Of a stretch of 64,000 bases of DNA, positions 49,023 to 61,610 are shown piece by piece. The notes beneath the pieces were generated by a model. The model made no database searches. It was not told the DNA's origin and saw nothing but the letters and a program-made list of their open reading frames with translations. The stretch spans positions 1,196,659 to 1,260,658 of the forward strand of contig NW_008708133.1 of the NCBI RefSeq assembly GCF_000327385.1. The letters are read 5' to 3'. The position numbers were made by a program, and so were the translations under genes. How positions within the stretch are numbered: position 1 is the first letter of the stretch; every line of letters starts with the position of its first letter. The DNA comes from Lottia gigantea (lineage: Eukaryota; Mollusca; Gastropoda; Lottiidae).

Positions 49023-50009
49023 ATGGCTCATGTTAGATTGAATAAAGCGATGGTTAATTTATGTAAGAAATTATCTACATTAAATTTCAATGGTAAGTTT
49101 CCAGAAGTTATTTACTAGTACCCTATCATAAGTGAGATGATCTTTTGTGGATATTTCTCCAGTCAAGCTATTTTTATTTCTCATGTCGCCAATGTATTTG
49201 GAGACATCCTTGTACATTTCTTTTGTGAACCAAGATGTGTTATTCATTTTCAAAATTCCTGTTTCTGAAACATATACTGACAGCTTAATTTGAGCTGTTG
49301 TGCAATATATTTTGACTTATTGTCACCTTTTTTCAAGACAATATATTTGTACTCTTTATATATTTTGATCATTCCAGGCCAAAAACCAGCAGTTCAATTT
49401 TCAGCATATTTAAATAGAACTGGTTCCACAAATACATCTCCATTTCCTGTTTTATCATCCATGAATTCTTTTAATATTAAAAATCCTTTGATAGCATCTT
49501 CAAATGGTGGTTTAAACCTCACTTCAACTTCGTTAGAAGTAAATGAATATATTTTACCTAGCACTGTACGAAGGGGCACAGATATTGTTTTAGAGACACC
49601 ACAATGTAACAATATTTATGACTGTCCTACGAATTTAAATAAACTAGAAGAAATCATAGCACCAGAAATTTATAAATCAGAAATAGTTAATCCACATTCG
49701 CCAGAACAAAATACACCTAAAAACGCTGCTGAAATTGTTAAGATTCGACGTCGGAAAATGAATAAACACAAATTAAAGAAATGTCGTAAAAGACAAGTAC
49801 ACAAGAGAAGAACCGACAGGATAATGAAAGAAAAGAAGAAAGAGATGAGATTTCAAGAGAAATTGGCCTCAATAGCCCAATGGGCTGATGATTTCAATGC
49901 ACAAGAATTTGTTGATAATGAATTAAAATTAGCAAGACGAGGTGGATTTAGTGTGGATGTGTTTCAAACCCATGAAGCTAGAAATAAAGACAGTGATATT
50001 AGATGGTAA
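49023..50009 (+). CDS. AURKAIP1: AURKAIP1 / mitochondrial small-subunit ribosomal protein mS38, 2 exons, 233 aa
   Basis: Exons 49023-49092 and 49378-50009 join in phase 1. The N-terminus (MAHVRLNKAMVNLCKKLSTL) is basic and amphipathic, fitting a mitochondrial targeting peptide. The family signature is the strongly basic block VKIRRRKMNKHKLKKCRKR at about residues 150-170, equivalent to human NVVKIRRRKMNHHKYRKLVK, followed by a long basic helix. In the mitoribosome mS38 contacts the decoding-site region of the small-subunit rRNA. The middle (60-145) is poorly conserved and Ser/Asn-rich. The C-terminal 40 residues (ADDFNAQEFVDNELKLARRG and onwards) do not resemble the human tail. AATAAA is at 50058-50063. 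Confidence 0.93.
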
Positions 50010-50057
50010 ATTTCAAATAGACCTTTAGAGTTTATTTTGTTTTGATGTATGAAGGTG

Positions 50058-50063
50058 AATAAA
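50058..50063 (+). terminator. Polyadenylation signal of AURKAIP1
   Basis: AATAAA about 50 bases after the stop codon, in GGTGAATAAAGTGC. Confidence 0.7.
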
Positions 50064-53000
50064 GTGCTAAAAATATCAATATTGATAATAGTTTGATTTC
50101 AAACTTCGACGCTGTTTGCAGCCCAGTCGTTAGGATGGTGGCTGGATATAGATTTTGTCAAAAATAAGTTCTCTGGGCCTTTAATTCTTCAAATTTTCTG
50201 AGTACAAAATCCAGCACCAATTCATTTGTGCTGATGGCCCGACGGGCTGACTCATTGTACTAGTATAGTGCTGTCAGGATATATATGTGAATGGATGTAT
50301 TTGTGTTTCAAATGTTACGGTACGCAAATTGGTGCTATCCATGTCCTCGATACACATAAAAAATGAAGAAAAAACCTCTAATTCCCTTTAATGCCCTGAA
50401 GTATAATTACTATTACAAAACACTAGTCACATGATGAATGACAAAGCAGGTAAAATGGGGACCAGTCAACTGACTATTAATTGAATTAAATAATATTGAT
50501 ATTTTGTAATGTGTTATAACACATTGTTTGTCTTTTAACTTTAAACTACGGGTGTGTTTAAGAGAATTTGTTGAAAATCCAGTTATTTCCCTTCAATAAT
50601 AAAAACCTTGTTTTGAAAATGTTCAAGTGACCTCTCCCAGATGTGCTTGATGATCTGTCAGTTTTCAATATGACACAGTCCCCAACCATTGTCTTTTTCA
50701 TATTTATTCTTAATTGTCAAAAAAGGATCAATAATAATTCCTCAATCTCTTCAGAAAAGAACCCTGTTCACGTTTGTTCATGAATTCTTCAGAATGTACA
50801 GTTTTTAGAATAACTTTAAGTTTGATTTTGTAGAGTAGTTCGATTACAAACGTTTTCAGAATTCACTTGTCACTGAATAAAGAATCGTTCAATTAAGAGA
50901 ATGGAGAAGTCAATGCAAACTTATCTCCCTTGTTTTTGCATGTTAAATGTTGCACCAGAAGTTTTGTACCGACATGATAGTATATGGTAAAAATAGAGAT
51001 GAAATACGGATAGTTGGCGATGATGAGTTAGATTATAATCCTTTGACTCAAGCAAAACTAAAAAAATGAAAAACAATTCCTCGGAAATTCATGTCAATCA
51101 ATGTGGTCTGAAATCTTAGCATCGACATTCAAAATCTTATTAAATTTGTCAAAATCCAATCAAAATTGTAGTTTATCGCGTTTAGTCTACAGCTATTTGT
51201 GTTACAGAAATTTGTGTTAACCGAACTCATCTGAGATCTCATCAACATACACACGCATACAGACAATTTATTCAAAACCATTTCCCATATTCATAGCCTA
51301 ATCACGATTTCATTGACGAATGTAAGAGGGCATCCGAGAACCAGGCTCATCTTTTGGATTTTAGATACCCCCACCCCTCTAAATAGACCACTGCACACTA
51401 CTGTGTGGCCGTATAAAAATCGAACTCATCCGAAATCTCATAAACATACGCAAATTCCTTTCGCGAATCGTTTAAGAGCAGTAATAATACCTCTTAAATC
51501 TTTATCAAATATCGTTGACACTGATATCAAATATGGTCAAAACCGTGAGATTGTGAAGCTGCAGTAAAACGGAAAGAAAAAGGGGGGAATGCAAAGAAGT
51601 GGTCGTTTCAGCAGTCAGCTCTCATAAATGCCATGTAGATGGACAATCGAAAGAAAAAAGAAAACACGTTATTATGACATTTTCAATGTTTTGTGTATAA
51701 AATATAATGACAACATTTTGAACAAACATAGAGGTAATCAATTACAACATAATCACTCTAAAATGATATTTTTGACATTTTTCGACTTTGTGATATCGAT
51801 CAAATGATATTATATGAGAGTTGATATATATATTATGAATGTATATGCAACAAATGCACGAGCAAATTGCTTTCCTTATGCTTCACTTTCACAATGATAT
51901 TCGTTATAGCCTGCATGTCTTCAAGATCTCTTATTGAAACAATCTTATTTCTAAATATTTCTAAAATTTAATGATTGAGACATTGCGACTATAACAAAAT
52001 GTACTTCATTTTGAGATGTTACGGAAGAATATTAAATAATTTATCGTTGAAATGTTCACTAAAAACTGACATTATTACTGCAAAATTAGAATTAAATTAA
52101 AATAAATTTTCTGCCTGTGTTTTACTTTCATTTACCCCTTTCAAAAATATATTCTGTCTGTGTAAAAGTACGGGCACAAGAGCGGTCTTGGTCGGAGTTA
52201 TCCGCACCAGTTATCCATCGATAAGACAGGACTCGTTCAGAAGATACCAATAAATTCAAAACGCTTCCTAAAAATTTTCTTATTCAACGCAAGGCAAGTC
52301 CAATATGCAAAACTTTTCGAGGGTCTGGAAGGATGTACCCATGGGGTTGTGGGTAAAAATCGCAATTTGATCAAAATATGGTCTAATTAGGCCAGAAATG
52401 AATTGCTGATGAAATGGGTGAATAATTATATGCATAAGAATATTTCGAAATAAAATTGCATTCAATAGAGCATAGCCGAATCTACAAGCGATCCTAATAT
52501 CTATTCATCAGCATGTATTACTATTTTTTCAGCCATCAATTAGTGAAAGTGAAAATTCTGCTATGGACAGCTTGTAGTTCCAGCAATCTATGGAATGCAC
52601 ACACAATATTATGGCACAGTTTATAAGGAAGGTTGAAGCTCCGCTTTTTAAACACAGCTATCATAGTATATATTCAGCTACATATCAACTACTTAGAGCG
52701 TTTGAAATGAGACGTTTCATTTCTATGTGAGGATTTCATTTTTATTTAAAATATTCATCTTGTACACAGAACAATGTTATTATGCTACTAGATTGTCGTT
52801 GTTTGTAGAATTTTGATCATGTAAGTCCTTCAATATGGCCCTATTTTCAATATTTTTATTTTAGTTTATCTGTGTATAGAATTTACTAATAAAATAATAG
52901 AATATTAATAACACTATGAAAAATATTTAACAATTTATCATATTCATGTCACTTTCACAATATTACACATTAATCATCTTGTTCATAGAATACAGTAAAC

Positions 53001-54140
53001 CTGAAAACTGTTGGAAACCTGCAAAATCTATCAATAAGACAAAAAAAATAGGCACTTCTATTCCCCATGTCATGTCTGGACGTGTTCATTTATCATTCTT
53101 AATAGTATTCAAATCAATATTAACAGTTAACGAGTTCATGTATGTAAAGTATGTTAATATATATCTATTGAATCAAAACTTATGGGTGTTGTTGCATTTC
53201 AAATTCATGAAATTTAAAACACTGGGCTCTAATAATGTTAGCCACTGCTTTTCCTTAATTTAAAGCAAAAACACAACACAATGTAGGTGAGATTGGGAAA
53301 TCAAAGTATTCAGCACCTGTCCAAAATAGCCAAATATAAAAGTAGGTTTGATGTTATCTGAATAATGAATAATATTGTGAAAGTGATTTAAGGCATGTCA
53401 ATTCATTTTAAACTTTTTACAACTTCATATACATAATCTATATATTTATAATATATCATCAAAAACTTAACAATTAGTAAAGACTCTTTCATGGACGAAA
53501 AAATAAACTAAGAAACAAATATTATGATTTTTGAATCATAAATAGTATTTAGAAATTAACAATTAAAAGTAACAGCCAATGACTACTAATGAATGATGTA
53601 TTATGGTATATGTTTCCGGTATGTATCATACCAATATCAATTATAAAACAATGGTATATATATTTATATATCATATAGCTGCCACTCCTTTTTAATAAAA
53701 TCTTTAAATCAATTATTTAGCCGTACTATTTACTAATAAAACATTTGCTCAAGCTAAGACGTTACCTTTTACTATTTCCTTCTTTGTCAAAAATATACAA
53801 TAAATGCCATTCAAAGTTAGCACAAGACCTACGCCATGGAATGAATGGAAATTGTTGTCAGAAAACCTAGCTTATCGTATCCGAATAATTTTCTGAAATT
53901 TTACTCAATACTTAAAAATTTCTGCAAAACAGTGACTGCAAGAAAACAAATCAGTCAGTGATTTGCTTTTATATGATGTACCAATTGTTCCTGTTGCAAA
54001 GCCAAAAAATCTCCGTCTAAGTCTGGGCAAATGTTGAATTTGAATAGTTTGCTATCAATCATTGTAAGAGAGGTAACAGTGAAAGACATAATATTCAGCC
54101 CTGTAGAAGATAGTCGAGTTTTCCAACCATCTTCTACACT
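50064..54140. other. Four-kilobase intergenic region
   Basis: No supported gene. Direct-repeat-like phrases (CGAACTCATC followed by GAGATCTCAT or GAAATCTCAT) occur near 51223 and 51420, and an AGCGGTCTTGGTCGGAG fragment near 52172 is shared with 33112. Otherwise it is AT-rich, unassigned sequence. Confidence 0.45.
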
Positions 54141-54144
54141 TGTT

Positions 54145-54225
54145 CGTTAGCACTTTATATACTTCATCGTTTATTAGCACTTTATATTCTTCATCGTTTA
54201 TTAGCACTTTATTATGCTTCATTCG
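54145..54225 (-). terminator. Tandem 25-bp repeat carrying three reverse-strand AATAAA signals
   Basis: TTCATCGTTTATTAGCACTT is repeated about three times. On the reverse strand it supplies AATAAA at 54170-54175, 54197-54202 and 54208-54213. It lies about 500 bases past the DUSP stop and could define the 3' end of that transcript. Confidence 0.5.
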
Positions 54226-54706
54226 ACTTCTACATAATATTTACTTATCATACGGATAGCACGTAAGATGTATACTGTCCTCATTGGTGACCACTGTCTT
54301 GGTTCCTAGTTCGTTGCACGACTTGATAAAGGGTGTTTTTTTTCTGTGGATATGACCTATCTTTATAACATTCTTAGTCGAACCTACACTATCTAGCTAT
54401 TTAGACTTGGTGGGTATTTTGTTCTGTAGTAGGTTTCATGTCGTCATTTTGTAAACTGAAACTTTTCGGACGACCCTCAAAATCGTGATTGGCCAAGGTA
54501 TCCAGATGATTCAAAAATTCCAACTTTTTCTTTTTTAAATTTTCAAAGATTCCAAGTTTTACCTACTGAATAAACAACGATCCAGGCCCATTAGCTTGAA
54601 ACTGAACTGAAAATGGATGTCATCCCTAATTTGTTGACCTTTCCAGGTCGTATGAACAGAGGTTCATATCAAACAGCTTATCTATTATACAGCAGTAGAC
54701 TGTGGA

Positions 54707-57700
54707 TCATACTGCCGGGGTCAGTGGGGGTATGTCAGAACTTGACGAATTCTTGTTGCAATATTCGAAATTACGAAATTTGGATCGAGATCCTATTGAA
54801 TTATCACTACCATGTAAGCATTTTTCAAAGTCCAATAACTGTCCCATGAAATTAAAATTGGGAGAAATATTTGGTTTACAACTTTTGACAAAATCATACG
54901 CCTCGTTCATAGTCAGGTTCAATTTGCTCATCAAATACGCCACAGTCACCGTCACAGAACGACTTATTCCAGCCAAACAATGAACTAAAACACCACAGTG
55001 GTTCTCTCTCGCTTCATCTGAAAAGACAAAACAAAAAATAAAAACATCGAAACTTTTGCCGAATTGGGGTTAAAATGGCAAAGATGGTGAAGGTGTTAAA
55101 TGCGTTAACTGGTGATTATTATTATTATTATATAATAATATTATTTTGTTTATTTACAATAAGTAATTAGCTAAAGGAAATAACGTATTAGAACACATTT
55201 CCCTTCTATAAAGAAGTATAAGAAGGAAATATAATATAGAGTCAAGATGACATTTCATACGCCAAATTAATCGCAATGCTTTTCTTTCATTCAAATAAAT
55301 CTTTATCAACATTACAAACTATTGCATTTCAGAATAAAGCCACACTGAAATTGAGTTATGTTTGATGTCAGAAAAAGAAAAATATATTCAAGATATTTCA
55401 AAACTACAGAGAATTCACTCTTGCTTTCCGTTATTACAATTACTTTTCAGTTCGAGTAACAATTTCTAAGCTGTAAGTTTTGGATTAAGTGTTCAATTTT
55501 GTTCTAGCAGAAAAACAAATATGGGATTTGATAACATTTGCACATCTCTAATCCACTATTTGACATCAATCTTACTGCTAGTTACTTCAGACTTAATAAC
55601 AGTCCTATTAATTTACCAAATTTCTCAAGAAATAAATATTGCTTTATTCTACATAAATACAAATTAATCTATTTTTAGTGCTGCGTTCTAGTTGATAACG
55701 ACTGGAGGGTATAAGGAAAATACAAAACACTGGCGTGAATAATTAGAATGTTCAAATGGAACAAGATATTCAATAATATGTACGCCTTCAACTAGGTTTG
55801 CAATGCTTTGCTTGTTTAAGTGAAGTAATTAATTCAAAAGAGTTGAGGTGTCATTCTAGAAAAATGTATGTAAACCCCTGTAAATAAACTGTATAATAAT
55901 ATACACTGTATTTTCCAGAACGACGCTCTCCATTTACAAACAACTTTATGTATATTTTGATGACTATCACGTGATATAGGCGTGCTATCATATATACATT
56001 AATTCGAAAAATAGTCTCACACAACAAGACTCCATATGACTCCAAAATTTACCATCGGTTGAATACTTTGAGTTCAATTAGTATTATCATTCAGATATCA
56101 ATGAAATGGTGCAAGCGATTTCCGAGCACGCTTTTACGCACTAATCTTAAATCTTTACAAGTTTTATTTTCATTTTAAGCTTCTAAAGTGTAATTATTTG
56201 CTGAATTTGGGTGATGGACAGGACTCATTCTCCCTTTTTTACGAAGAAAGAGCTGGGAAATAAAAACTAAAACATGAGAGGATCATTAGTTTTTCTATTG
56301 GAAACAATCCAATGTTCATATTCAGTCTAGATGTGTGAGACTATGATAAGTTTATATTCATTTCTTTTAAACAGGAAATCTGACCTCAGAAAATGTTAAA
56401 AACTCCTCACCCACTTCCTTTTCTATTTATATTTCATTTAAATACCAAATAGTTTACTAGCATTATTCCATGTTGGGTGTTCCAACATTTATCAGTAGGC
56501 CAATATACGTCAGAGATTTATACTTATAGTTTGAAGACTTTTAAAATGTTTTCTACTGATAACTAGGTCGGTTTTGGTCTGTGCAATGAAACGGTTGCTT
56601 GGCTTGAACAGATTCGCTGAATTCTACATCGCCTAAATTGCCCTATATACAACCATGAACTATACATATAACATTATACAAATTTCGTGAACTACTTCAT
56701 TCTTGTATTATTGTTGAATATTAGAAATTTGTCAACAAAATGCAATTATTTGGAAAAAATGTCTTGATATTAATCACGCGAACTTATCACTATTAAGACA
56801 GTGAAAAATCATTAATATATTCTTGCCGTGATGAAATGTCCTTGCGTTTTAACGATAAGGCTAATCAGCTAATACCATTGATTCTTAAGAATTGGGTCAG
56901 TAGAACAAGAAATCTTCTCAGACCTTGGCACTAATCAATACCTTGCAACATAACACACTATAGATTTGTTATCAATCCACACCCACGTTCACTAGCACGG
57001 TCGATCATATCATTGTAAGTCATGTAATGAGATAGCTATCTAAATGTCAGAAAAATTAATTCCTTTCATAATCTGCCCCTGGTGTTTAGCAAAGTTACAT
57101 TGAGTTGCCATTATAGAAATTACGACTACTTCTTTCAAGTGAGGCCTATCCTTTGATCAAGCAGATCCGTGACATTTCTCCATGTAAATATAGTCTGATA
57201 TACAAAATTATCTCTATTTCCTCAATAAATCAACTCATCCATTATCATTCAAATGGTAGACCGCGCAAAAATATGAAAACATGATTTACTGAACAATTCG
57301 TCAGAATTCAACAAAGTTTCACAGTCTGTATAGTATTTTATCACTTCCGGTATAGAAGACAGTTTTCACCTGAATCTCTAGTATTTTTAATACCATTGTA
57401 TGTGACCCAGTTCATTCATATACTTATATTTCAAAAAATATTATGTAAATGGGTCAAGAGATTTGGATAAGATGTTAGATGCACAATACATTTGACATAA
57501 TGGGGCAGTAGACTATCACATGACACGAATTACGACGTCAAATTAAATATTATAGACCCATCCTCTATGACAAGCAAACAAATGTTAGAAATATGTCATT
57601 GACCGTTCCTATTTTAAATTGGTTGGGCTTAGCATGTTTACTTTCAAAATTTAGGTCAAATCCACCGCGTGAATTGAAATATTAATGCGATTAAAAGATA

Positions 57701-60646
57701 GGCCTATAACTTGTTCGCAAAATGTCAATTTGTGTATCAATCAAAGTCAGGGTTGAAGCGTAACATACATAAAATCTTTTCATAGAATCATATTTTTTCT
57801 ATTTTGTCATTTGTTATTCTGAGAATGTAATAAAAAAGAGCATAGTGTCATTTATTTGAGTGTGACTTGAGGGGTGAATAAAAACCTAGCGACGAGGTTA
57901 ACATTCCCTTTAAAGTTACTAAACAAACGAGTTTTTATTCAGTTGGGTGATACTGTACATAAGGGGGCGTTTGGTCGACTCGACAGTGTTGGCTCACAGC
58001 CAAACTTCAAGATAAAAACGTTAGTTGTTCTTTACTCCTTGAAGATCCTGTGTGGATTTATTCCTTGATTATATAACATAGGAGAGATTTTATAAAATTA
58101 CACTATGCCTATAAGCGCAATAAAAACCTTAGTAATTTTTTGGTCCGTGGTAGACTCGATCCCATTGAATCCAATAATACTTGACCCCCCTCTCTATTTT
58201 CTAGCTCATTAAGTATAATATATTCTAATCCTTATATATAGATGTTTAACTTTTCAGAACCTATTCATACTCTTTTCTTTTAGAACTGGTAACAAGAAAA
58301 CTTTCATATTATAGACTTTTGTTTATTGTAGATTACTCGTGGTTGTTTTTTTAACTTAATACTAACTATGCTAACTTCACCTTATCTTGTATTGAACATT
58401 TATCTCTTTATTTGTGACCTTGGCCAGTGCTTTACATAGAAGTTTTTAGGAACTTCTTCACTCTTAACACTAACAACAAATGTAGGCAGATAAATCGAAA
58501 GTGAAAGACGTATAAGTTTCTCTGATACACTTCAAAGAAATCAATCTAATTGTTTATGTAATGTGGTTAGGCAAAAAGCTCTCCTACACCACAATTACAA
58601 TGTTTCCTTTCTTATTTTACGTTCACTGCCCCTTACATTATTGCTATGTTTATTGAAAACGAGAAGTCATTTGGTTTGATCGGATAACAAACTAATTTTA
58701 GATTCAACTTTTTATATAAAAAAGATCAAGTCAATGTGATGTTGGTATTCATTGTCATCACTTATCAATCAAAACTTGTAGTAGTTGTCAAAAGGCCCCG
58801 AGGCTTTCGGCTTTTAACATTTCACCCACCCACTCTTCTAAAAACTGTCTTACTGAAACAGCCTTAAGGTATCCGTTTTATAACCTTAAGAAATGTTAGG
58901 CGACAATTAAATGTCATGTCTCTTTTCTTCTTAAGGATCTTACCACGTTACTCTAATCTGGATTAGGATTAGAAGGATCCGTAAGCCTACTTATCCGTAA
59001 TCCATTCCATGATTGAAGTGCTCTAATAGTTTTAAGGGATTTCTTAAAATTGAGAAGCGTGCAAAGTACCAAAAAAAAAGATCTCTAAAAGATTTTAGTA
59101 TTTTCATCAATATTTATATCTGTATTTTTTAACAGCTGATAGTCCAATTAAAGTAATAGTGTAATTAAAGTGAAAAGAATCACTCTTTATTGGAAGCAAT
59201 AATGAAATGAAAACAAGACTCAATCATCCAGACATTGAAAGTTCATTACGTCAATCATCTGGTGGATCTGGACTACCGGAAATAGGAAAATTGCACACCT
59301 GTAGGCTATCTTGTAATAAGATAAACAAGATTAATTACGACCATGTTTTATACTATTATTATTATTATCTGACGAGATGGGTAACACAAAAAACATGTCT
59401 TGAAGTTAGAATATCATCAATTTGGAGATGAATTATTTGAAAAACGATCGTTTCACGTGGATAGTGTCATGGCGTTCGTTTGCCGTTGAAAAATTATAAA
59501 ATACCTACCAATAAATGCAATGGCTTCTGGAAAAAACTCGAACAAGTCTTGAGACAGGTGATCGCTGATGTTGATGCGAAGGTATTTAAACGAATCGTCA
59601 TTTGCAAACATATTTGGCACATTAGGGGTGACGTTTAAAATATAGCAGATTCCATTTTGTTTCAATTGTTGTAAATCGGCCGAGTTTTTAGCGTTACCTA
59701 GATAAAGGTATGGCAGTACTTGAACGGGAAAGGGTGACTGTAATGAAGGCGTACCATCATTTTCACTGTCACTTGAGGTACCATAGGCTGAGTCTTCACT
59801 AATTCGTAAGTTACTCAGTCCATTTAAAGAGTTTTCGGTACTGTCTAAAGAAACACAATGTTCTGGAAAACGTTGAACGAACGTCGTGAAACCTCCTGTA
59901 AATAAAAAAAAGATATTATGAAAAAATACTTCAAGATGTTATTCACTCCCTTGAATTGGTAAAATAAACTTGTAGGGAATTTACAGCTGACAAGGGCAAC
60001 AACTCTAGATGACACTTACAGAACAGTCTTGAGGCTGTGGAAAAATACTTGGTAGACCTACAAAATCGGCTTTAAAAATCAATCTGGTTTATATGAGTTT
60101 CTGATGTTAAGCTAGCGTAGTCTCCATCTTATAAAATATCGATCGTTAATTAGGTTTTAAAATCCTTTTTACATGAGGTATTTTATAAACAAAAGTAAAT
60201 TTTACACAAGTATGTAAATAGAGGTTAAAAGATAAGCTACTTGTATTACCAAGGAGAAATGTAGCACGGCAGCCATCTTGGCGAAGTTTCTTCACTAAAA
60301 GATGTAGTATGCTAGATGGGTTAGCATTGAGGTCAGTGGAACACTCGTCGTATAAAATGATTAAATGAGTTTTACATTGTTTATTAAAGCGTTCCTTGTC
60401 AACATTATTATGAATAATTGCTGACATATTCAATATTCCCTTCCGTAATCTCTTCACCAATAATCCTGGTAAAGTGACATTAATGGAATTCACAACATGA
60501 CTACGGCTATATTCCGACTGCGAACGACAGTCCACGAGCAACAGTTTTTCTCCATTTTCAATATCTCGGTGAAGACGATCAGGGCAGCAATAGTCTCCAT
60601 TTGTGTCGCTCGTCATAGTATAATACAATGATTCCAGGCAAGGCAT
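54707..60646 (-). CDS. DUSP6: Dual-specificity MAP-kinase phosphatase of the DUSP6/7/9 class, 3 exons, 364 aa
   Basis: Dephosphorylates Thr and Tyr of ERK-type MAP kinases, usually in the cytosol. Exons, in transcript order, 60250-60646, 59509-59895 and 54707-55017, with phases 1 and 1. Residues about 20-140 form the rhodanese-like domain ([14 protein letters not shown]) with the kinase-interaction basic patch KRLRKG at 65-70. A Ser/Asp/Glu-rich linker follows. The catalytic domain (about 190-345) has general acid D244 in ISDHLSQD, then [20 protein letters not shown] with C275 and R281, AYLMSKLNL and [16 protein letters not shown], all matching DUSP6/7/9. The first ATG is chosen because upstream in-frame codons have none. 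The introns are 354 bp and 4.5 kb. DUSP6, 7 and 9 arose by vertebrate duplication, so the symbol stands for the whole class. Confidence 0.94.
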
Positions 60647-61029
60647 CGGGTCCGAAATGTACACAATGTATAGGAAATTTACCACTATATCGGTGGTAAA
60701 TACGTGTTAAATATATATCCTCGTTTAAACCTCTGAAACCATTGGTAATTATATATTATGTAAATGTTTATATATATCCACAGAAGTACTATCCCAATTC
60801 AACTTGTCAACACTCCTATTTTCCAACGACCTAAATGTAAACAACAGAGATGAAGGTCGATACCAAGAGTTTCAAAGTAACTTAATTGTTGTCTATTTCT
60901 TTAAGTCGGGATTTTATGAACACAGAGCGAGATCAGCGACCACTATACATTCAATTTATGCCAGACATTCTTATTTCAGAAGGACCAATGAAAACGTTAG
61001 TTTTATCAACCATCCCCGCCTTGTAGGAT

Positions 61030-61039
61030 CTATATATGG
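61030..61039 (-). promoter_or_regulatory. CArG-like and CCAAT motifs upstream of the DUSP gene
   Basis: The reverse strand reads CCAATCATATAACGGCGCCA, then TATATAG. CCATATATAG differs from the SRF CArG consensus CC(A/T)6GG at one position, and a CCAAT box adjoins it. The site is about 385 bases before the start codon. ERK-induced genes often carry such sites, but use here is unproven. Confidence 0.3.
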
Positions 61040-61454
61040 CGCCGTTATATGATTGGTTGAATATGACGATACTTTCTAATAATAGTTGGTCTAATTTATT
61101 TCCCGTTGTTTGCTGGCAAGTTGCCAGTTCAATTGAAGAGTTATGAATGACACTTTGAAAAAGAAATACTATTCATTCAGTTGAAACGGTCAGATACGTG
61201 TAGTCTCATCTAATTAAGACAATATCTTTTACATTCCCTTCGTTTACATTTTCTTTTGTTTACAACATAAAACGAAAAATTTCAGTAAACATATTTCATA
61301 ACGTATCTGTGTCTACATTTAGAGGTACACTTATCTTTGATAATATGTAGGAAGGGTTAGGTAAATTAAAGTGGGCAAAGTGGTTTAGTCATTGAATAAT
61401 AAAAACACTCGATACAGCAATTTGCTAATAGAGCATGATTTTCCAACCATTCTA

Positions 61455-61610
61455 CCCAGGCCCGTAACCAGCCCAATGTGCAAAGGATGGTGGATGGGTG
61501 GGGGGAGGGGTGGTTCGCATTACATGAGGTGGCAATAGTTGATAAAGACTGATTTCAGCTTCAGTTGACAATTCGTTCGAATTTTGCAGGTGGTGGGGCG
61601 AATATAGTTG
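61455..61610 (+). repeat. GGCCCGTAACC-type repeat
   Basis: CAGGCCCGTAACCAGCCCAA, then TGTGCAAAGG, G-runs, GACTGATTTCAGCTTCAGTT and GAATTTTGCAG; the reverse complement matches 46178-46318 in the P element. Confidence 0.6.

Noticed and set aside
51313-51567. 84-codon frame considered as the end of a LINE reverse transcriptase
   Set aside because: No recognisable motif and nothing upstream continues it.
54613-54983. Forward open frames over the last DUSP exon
   Set aside because: They are antisense to the phosphatase catalytic domain, with no independent evidence.
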